A stretch of DNA of 64,000 bases from an uncultured beta proteobacterium (GTDB lineage: Bacteria > Pseudomonadota > Gammaproteobacteria > Burkholderiales > Burkholderiaceae_C): assembly GCA_903822435.1 (NCBI GenBank), contig CAIJPE010000039.1:1-64000 (forward strand). The letters run 5' to 3'. A program made the translations under genes and the position numbers. This document shows, one piece after another, positions 57,516-64,000 of this stretch; within the stretch, counting starts at the first letter, position 1; the number at the start of each line of letters is the position of its first letter. The notes under the pieces were generated by a model. That model did not search any database, was not told the DNA's origin, and saw only the letters and a list, made by a program, of their open reading frames with translations.

Positions 57516-57545
57516 AATGTACGGCGCCGCGCGGGCCAATGTCAA
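57516..57545 (-). promoter_or_regulatory. Candidate sigma70 promoter for the catabolic operon
   Basis: Minus strand TTGACA (57545-57540), 18-nt spacer, TACATT (57521-57516), upstream of the alpha/beta hydrolase start. Confidence 0.55.
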
Positions 57546-57549
57546 CAGC

Positions 57550-57561
57550 TTTGTATCCAAA
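57550..57561. promoter_or_regulatory. Candidate GntR operator site 1
   Basis: TTTGTATCCAAA (TTTG-N4-CAAA dyad), next to the -35 of the minus-strand promoter. Confidence 0.6.
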
Positions 57562-57612
57562 GTACTGAGTCTTCTCGCTTTAATGGAGGGAAGACCCTTG
57601 CATACGGCTGTT

Positions 57613-57624
57613 TTTGTATCCAAA
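57613..57624. promoter_or_regulatory. Candidate GntR operator site 2
   Basis: Identical TTTGTATCCAAA 63 bp away, just upstream of the gntR start. Confidence 0.6.
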
Positions 57625-57632
57625 CTGCGGCC

Positions 57633-58379
57633 ATGAACAAACAGGCAGCCGACCGAAAGAAGGGGCTCGAAGGCCCGCCGGAGGTGCGCGCCTTCGAAGC
57701 GTCGGGGGGGCCGAATGCGCCTCCCCTGACGCTGGCGCAGACGGTGACCGAGCGCTTGCGGGGGGCGCTGCTCGAAGGTCGATTCGCTCCCGAAGAGAAG
57801 CTGAACGAAGCCGCCCTTTCTGCGCTGCTGGCTGTCTCGCGGACGCCGCTGCGGGCGGCCTTGAACCGCCTGGCTGCAGAAGGGCTTCTCGACTACGTCC
57901 CGAACCGCGGCTACAGCGTGCGCGGCGTCGATGTCGACGGCCTGGGCTCGCTCTTCGAAGTGCGTGGTGCGCTGGAGGGCCTGGCGGCGCGCAACGCGGC
58001 CGAGCGCGGCCTCTCGGATGCCTTGCAGGAGGCCTACCGCCAAGCGCTGGCCGAAGGTGACCGGGTGATGGCCAAGGGCCGACTGCTGCCCGCGGACCGA
58101 TCGGTGTTCAGCGACGTCAACTCACGCATCCACGCCGCCATCCTGCAGGGCGCCGACAACCGCATGCTGCAGGACATGATCCGGCTTTGCCACAACATCC
58201 CGGCGTCGTCCGAGCGCAATGTGCTGTGGGACGACTACCACTGGCTGCGCCGCAGCCATGACGATCACCACCGCCTGCTGGAGGCCATCCTGCTGCGGGA
58301 TGCACCGCGCGCCGAGCAACTCATGCGGGAGCACATCCACACGGTCAAGCTCAAGCGCGGACTGCGGGTGATGCGGTAG
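57633..58379 (+). CDS. GntR-family transcriptional regulator with FCD domain
   Basis: LTLAQTVTERLRGALLEGRFAPEEKLNEAALSALLAVSRTPLRAALNRLAAEGLLDYVPNRGYSV; FCD-like C-terminus. Confidence 0.94.
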   Translation: MNKQAADRKKGLEGPPEVRAFEASGGPNAPPLTLAQTVTERLRGALLEGRFAPEEKLNEAALSALLAVSRTPLRAALNRLAAEGLLDYVPNRGYSVRGVDVDGLGSLFEVRGALEGLAARNAAERGLSDALQEAYRQALAEGDRVMAKGRLLPADRSVFSDVNSRIHAAILQGADNRMLQDMIRLCHNIPASSERNVLWDDYHWLRRSHDDHHRLLEAILLRDAPRAEQLMREHIHTVKLKRGLRVMR

Positions 58380-58390
58380 CAGCCCTTTGG

Positions 58391-60310
58391 TCAGCCCGGG
58401 GCCGACAGCGCCTGCTCGATGCGGCGCTTGTGCACCTTGGCCTTGGGCACCGGCATGTCAAACCAGCTGCGCACGTCGGCGTCCAGGCCGACGCCGTGCA
58501 TGTAGTTGTAAAGCGCCTTCTTCAGGCCCACGCCGAGGGCGTCGTGGTCGGTGCCGGTGGGGTCGATGAAGCCGACGTCGTTGCGCGCGAAGCGGCCCGC
58601 GGGCAGCGCCTCCAGCGTCACGCCGTAGGCCGCCGGGTCCAGCCCCACGGGTGAATGCACGGTGCACGCAAAGCGGTGCCAGAAGCCCGACTGGATGCAG
58701 CCGGCCGCGAAGAGCTGGCGCACGAGTTCCAGGGCGTCCACGGTGTCCTGCACGGTCTGCGTCGGAAAGCCGTACATCAGGTAGGCGTGCACCAGGATGC
58801 CGGCGTCGGCGAAGCCCTTGGTGACGCGAGCCACCTGGTCCACCGAGACGCCCTTGTTCATCAGCGCCAGCAGCCGGTCGGAGGCCACCTCCAGCCCCCC
58901 CGAGATGGCGATGCAGCCGCTGTCGGCCAGTGCCAGGCACAGCCCGGGCGTGAAGGTCTTCTCGAAGCGGATGTTGCCCCACCAGCTGATGGCCAGTTGG
59001 CGCCGCTGCAGTTCGGCCGCCAGGGCCTTGAGCGACTTGGGTGGCGCGGCTTCATCGACGAAGTGAAAGCCCGTCTGCCCGGTCTCGGCGACGATGGCCT
59101 CGATGCGGTCGCACAAGGTCTGCGCCGTGGCCGCGTCGTAGCGGCCGATGTAGTCCAGGCTGACGTCGCAGAAGCTGCACTTCTTCCAGTAGCAGCCGTG
59201 AGCGACAGTCAGCTTGTTCCAGCGCCCGTCGCTCCACAGCCGGTGCATGGGGTTGAGCATGTCCAGCAACGACAGGTAGCGGTCCAGCGGCAGGCCGTCC
59301 CAGGTGGGGGTGCCCACGTCGTCGAAGGGCACGTCGGGCTCGACCAGGTTCACGTAACGCACGTCCTGCGTGCCGCGGGGGCGCAGGAAGGTGCGCACCA
59401 GGCGGCTGGCCGAGCGCTGGCCGGCCAGGTGTTCCAGCAGGGCCAGCAGAACCCGCTCGCCGGCGTCCAGGGTGACGTAGTCGAAGTGGTCGAAGACGCG
59501 GGGCTCGGCCAGCTCGCGCAGTTCGGTGTTGACATAGCCACCGCCCAGCACGGTGACGATGTCGGGCCGGTGCGCCTTGATCGCCTGCGCCATGCGGAAG
59601 GCCGCGTACACCGCCCCCGGGAATGGCACCGAGACCAGCACCACCGTGGGCGCATGCCGGTCGATGGCCTGCAGTGTCAGGGCCTGCAGCATGCGCTCGA
59701 TCAGGTTGGGCGGCTCGGCCAGCGCCTGCGCCAGCGCGTCGAAGCTGGCTTGGCTGCGGGCCAGGCTTTCGCCGTAGCGGACGAATTCGAAGCGCGGGTC
59801 GATGGCTTCGCGTAGCAGGTCCGCCAGGTCGTTGAGGTACAGGGTCGCCAGGTGCCGGGCGCGGTCCTGCACGCCCAGCGCCCCGAAGGCCCAGGCCATG
59901 GGGTCGCCGCCGCCTTCGTCGTCGGGGTCGACGTAGGCGTCCAGCGAGGCGAAGCGCGGGCCCTCGGGCAGGAAGGCGCGGCTGCAGATGCGGTGCGCCA
60001 GGGTGGCATCGCGCCCCTGCAGGAAGGCGATGACCGGGCCGATGATGGCGGCGTGCCGCTTGAAGTCGGCACAGAAGGCCTCGGCCCGCGGCGTGCGTGG
60101 CGCGGGCCGGGCTTCGATCTCGTCGCACACGGCCTGAAGCCCCTGGGGCGACAGCAGCTGCAGGATCAGGCCCAGTGCCAGGTCTTCCTGCGCTGCATGC
60201 ACCCCGCGCGAGCGCAGGAAACCGGTGAGGTAGGCAGTTGACGGATAGGGCGTGTTGAGCTGCGTCATCGGCGGGATGAGGCTCAGCACGCGGGCGGTGG
60301 GCGCGCCCAT
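58391..60310 (-). CDS. B12-binding domain-containing radical SAM protein
   Basis: N-terminal B12-type domain (APTVVLVSVPFPGAVYAAFRMAQAIKAHRPDIVTVLGGGYVNTELRELAEPRVFDHFDYVTLDAGE); HGCYWKKCSFCDVSLDYIGRYD cluster motif. Confidence 0.88.
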   Translation of the reverse strand: MGAPTARVLSLIPPMTQLNTPYPSTAYLTGFLRSRGVHAAQEDLALGLILQLLSPQGLQAVCDEIEARPAPRTPRAEAFCADFKRHAAIIGPVIAFLQGRDATLAHRICSRAFLPEGPRFASLDAYVDPDDEGGGDPMAWAFGALGVQDRARHLATLYLNDLADLLREAIDPRFEFVRYGESLARSQASFDALAQALAEPPNLIERMLQALTLQAIDRHAPTVVLVSVPFPGAVYAAFRMAQAIKAHRPDIVTVLGGGYVNTELRELAEPRVFDHFDYVTLDAGERVLLALLEHLAGQRSASRLVRTFLRPRGTQDVRYVNLVEPDVPFDDVGTPTWDGLPLDRYLSLLDMLNPMHRLWSDGRWNKLTVAHGCYWKKCSFCDVSLDYIGRYDAATAQTLCDRIEAIVAETGQTGFHFVDEAAPPKSLKALAAELQRRQLAISWWGNIRFEKTFTPGLCLALADSGCIAISGGLEVASDRLLALMNKGVSVDQVARVTKGFADAGILVHAYLMYGFPTQTVQDTVDALELVRQLFAAGCIQSGFWHRFACTVHSPVGLDPAAYGVTLEALPAGRFARNDVGFIDPTGTDHDALGVGLKKALYNYMHGVGLDADVRSWFDMPVPKAKVHKRRIEQALSAPG

Positions 60311-60976
60311 TCAGAACAGCCCGGCAGCGATGTTGATGGTCAGGGCCAGAACCGTGGTGTTGAAGAAGAACGCCAGGATGCAGTGCAGCGCGCCGACGGG
60401 GCGCAGTGCCGACCCGTTGAACGACACGTCGGCGGTCTGGCCCGAGGTGCCGATGATGCAGGAAAAGTACAGGAAGTCCCCGTAGTCGGGCTCGGCGGTG
60501 CCCGGGAAGGTCAGCGGCTCGGGCTGGCCGCCGGTGCGCAGGAGGTAGTAGCCGTGGGCGTAGTGCAAGGCAAAGAGCGTTTGCGTGAACAGCCACGAGG
60601 TGACCAGCGTCAAGGCAGCCAGGGCCACGTGTGCGGAGCGCATGGCGCCGGTCATCTCCTTGACCACCGCGAGCTGGGAGCCGATGGCCACCAGCACGGC
60701 CACCGACGACGCCACGACCAGGCTGAGCACCAGCGCCCGCCCCTCGGTCTGCCCGAGCGCGCGGCGCTGCATGCCGATGGGGTCGTCGTCGCGGATCATG
60801 TGCGCAGCCAGCGCCAGGTACAGCAGCGCGCCGGCATTCCACGCCACCAGGCCGCGTGCCTGGAGGTACGGGGATTGCACGAAAGGCAGCAGCCAGAACA
60901 CCACCACGCCGAACAGCACCGAAAACCACAGCCGGGGCCGTGTGGTGACCACCAGCGACAGCCGGCGAATCGGGTG
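60311..60976 (-). CDS. DUF1345 domain-containing membrane protein
   Basis: RPRLWFSVLFGVVVFWLLP; FALHYAHGYYLLRTGG; YGDFLYFSCIIGTSGQTADVSFNGSALRPVGALHCILAFFFNTTVLALTIN. Longer ORF start at 61018. Confidence 0.9.
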   Translation of the reverse strand, partial: HPIRRLSLVVTTRPRLWFSVLFGVVVFWLLPFVQSPYLQARGLVAWNAGALLYLALAAHMIRDDDPIGMQRRALGQTEGRALVLSLVVASSVAVLVAIGSQLAVVKEMTGAMRSAHVALAALTLVTSWLFTQTLFALHYAHGYYLLRTGGQPEPLTFPGTAEPDYGDFLYFSCIIGTSGQTADVSFNGSALRPVGALHCILAFFFNTTVLALTINIAAGLF

Positions 60977-61030
60977 CATCGGCACTCTGGCGCGCGCGCG
61001 GGCTTGGGCGTGTCTCATGCTTGCACGCCC

Positions 61031-61960
61031 TCAGGTCTCCAGGCCGCGGCCGGCCGCGATCCAGGCGTCGACCCCGCCGGCCAGGGGGCGCACATTGCGG
61101 AAGCCCTTTTCCAGCAGCTTGCGCGCGGCCACCACGGCCGAGGCATCGTTGGGGCAGGCGCAATACACCACCACCATCATGTCCTTGGGATGGGCCAGCA
61201 GTTCAGGCGGCAGGTGGTCGCCCGTGGATGGAATGGCCCCGGGGATGCGGCCTTCCTCGCGGGCCAGGTCGGACCGCACGTCCACGATCAGCGGGCCTTG
61301 GCCGCCGTCGATCAGGCCGGCCAGCGAGTCGACCGAGACCCGGTCCATGCGCAGCTGCCGGTTGAAGCGGTAGCGCTGCCACCACTTGCTGGCCACGTAC
61401 AGGGCGATGCCGCTCACGATCAGCATCAGGCCCCAGCGGCCGAGCTGGCCCAGCGTGGCCAGGATGTCGTCGATGGCGCTGGAGAAAAGCCAGCCCAGCC
61501 CCAGCCCCACGCCCGCCCACAGCAGCGAGCCGATGAAGTCGAAGACCAGGAAAGAGAGGGGCGCGATGCGGATGGCGCCTGCCAATGCCGTGGCCATGGA
61601 GGCGAAGCCTGGGATGAACTTGGCCACCGTGAGCGATGGCGCCCCGAATCGCGTGAAGATGGATTCGGTCTGGCGCACGCAGCTGTCGGGTGACAGCGAG
61701 ATCTTGCACAGCAGCTTCAGCACCTTGCGCCCGCTGCGCCGGCCGATGGCGTACCAGACGTGGTCGGCAATCAGGCAGGCCAGCACGGAGGTGCCCAGCA
61801 GCCCGACGATCGACAGCTGCCCGCGCGCGGCCAGGGCGCCGGTGACCATGAGCATGCCGTAGCCTGGAAAGGGCATGCCGAGCTGCTCGGCCAGGATGCA
61901 GGCGAACACGACCACCAGGCCGTATTGCGTGATCAGGTGAAGGACGGTTTCCAACTTCAC
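61031..61960 (-). CDS. DedA/VTT membrane protein fused to C-terminal rhodanese domain
   Basis: FVFACILAEQLGMPFPGYGMLMVTGALAARG; VAKFIPGFASMATALAGA; then PLIVDVRSDLAREEGRIPGAI and VVYCACPNDASAVVAA. Confidence 0.9.
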   Translation of the reverse strand: MKLETVLHLITQYGLVVVFACILAEQLGMPFPGYGMLMVTGALAARGQLSIVGLLGTSVLACLIADHVWYAIGRRSGRKVLKLLCKISLSPDSCVRQTESIFTRFGAPSLTVAKFIPGFASMATALAGAIRIAPLSFLVFDFIGSLLWAGVGLGLGWLFSSAIDDILATLGQLGRWGLMLIVSGIALYVASKWWQRYRFNRQLRMDRVSVDSLAGLIDGGQGPLIVDVRSDLAREEGRIPGAIPSTGDHLPPELLAHPKDMMVVVYCACPNDASAVVAARKLLEKGFRNVRPLAGGVDAWIAAGRGLET

Positions 61961-61984
61961 GCCACCCGGTTCAGCCGAGCGCCT

Positions 61985-64000
<2,016 letters not shown>

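Overview
High-GC proteobacterial chromosome segment, probably Burkholderiales, densely packed with genes. No rRNA, tRNA, CRISPR array, transposase or phage gene was recognised. Main content, left to right: (1) A c-type multiheme cytochrome (cut by the left edge) and a b-type membrane cytochrome, divergent from a ferredoxin-like Fe-S/FAD oxidoreductase. (2) A minus-strand System I cytochrome c maturation locus (ccmA, then ccmBCDEFGHI, then a response regulator and histidine kinase). It is split between ccmA and ccmB by a four-gene extracellular-electron-transfer module: monoheme cytochrome c, DmsE/MtrA-type decaheme, MtrB/PioB outer-membrane barrel, and a NapC/CymA-type tetraheme. The content and order match the MtoD-MtoA-MtoB-CymA layout known from Fe(II) oxidisers. 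A perfect FNR-type box (TTGAT-N4-ATCAA), a 12-bp palindrome and an orphan plus-strand terminator lie upstream of the module. (3) A peptide-type ABC transporter with an M20 amidohydrolase behind a sigma54-like promoter. (4) A PHB/ketone-body region: patatin, acetoacetate decarboxylase, 3-hydroxybutyrate dehydrogenase, cupin, and a GST/PHB depolymerase pair with sigma54-like divergent promoters. (5) Housekeeping and accessory genes: BLUF photoreceptor, SNF2 helicase, SUI1/YciH, RIO kinase, Suv3-like helicase, DbpA, ChaN-like lipoprotein. (6) A 14-gene minus-strand catabolic operon: Mo-hydroxylase, amidohydrolase, amidase with small partner, Liv ABC transporter, deacetylase-like hydrolase, HpcH/HpaI aldolase, isochorismatase-type hydrolase and alpha/beta hydrolase. 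It is divergent from a GntR/FCD regulator with paired TTTGTATCCAAA operators. (7) A phosphoglucomutase, DedA-rhodanese, DUF1345 and B12-radical SAM run. All family calls come from reading motifs and sequence by eye. No database search was run.
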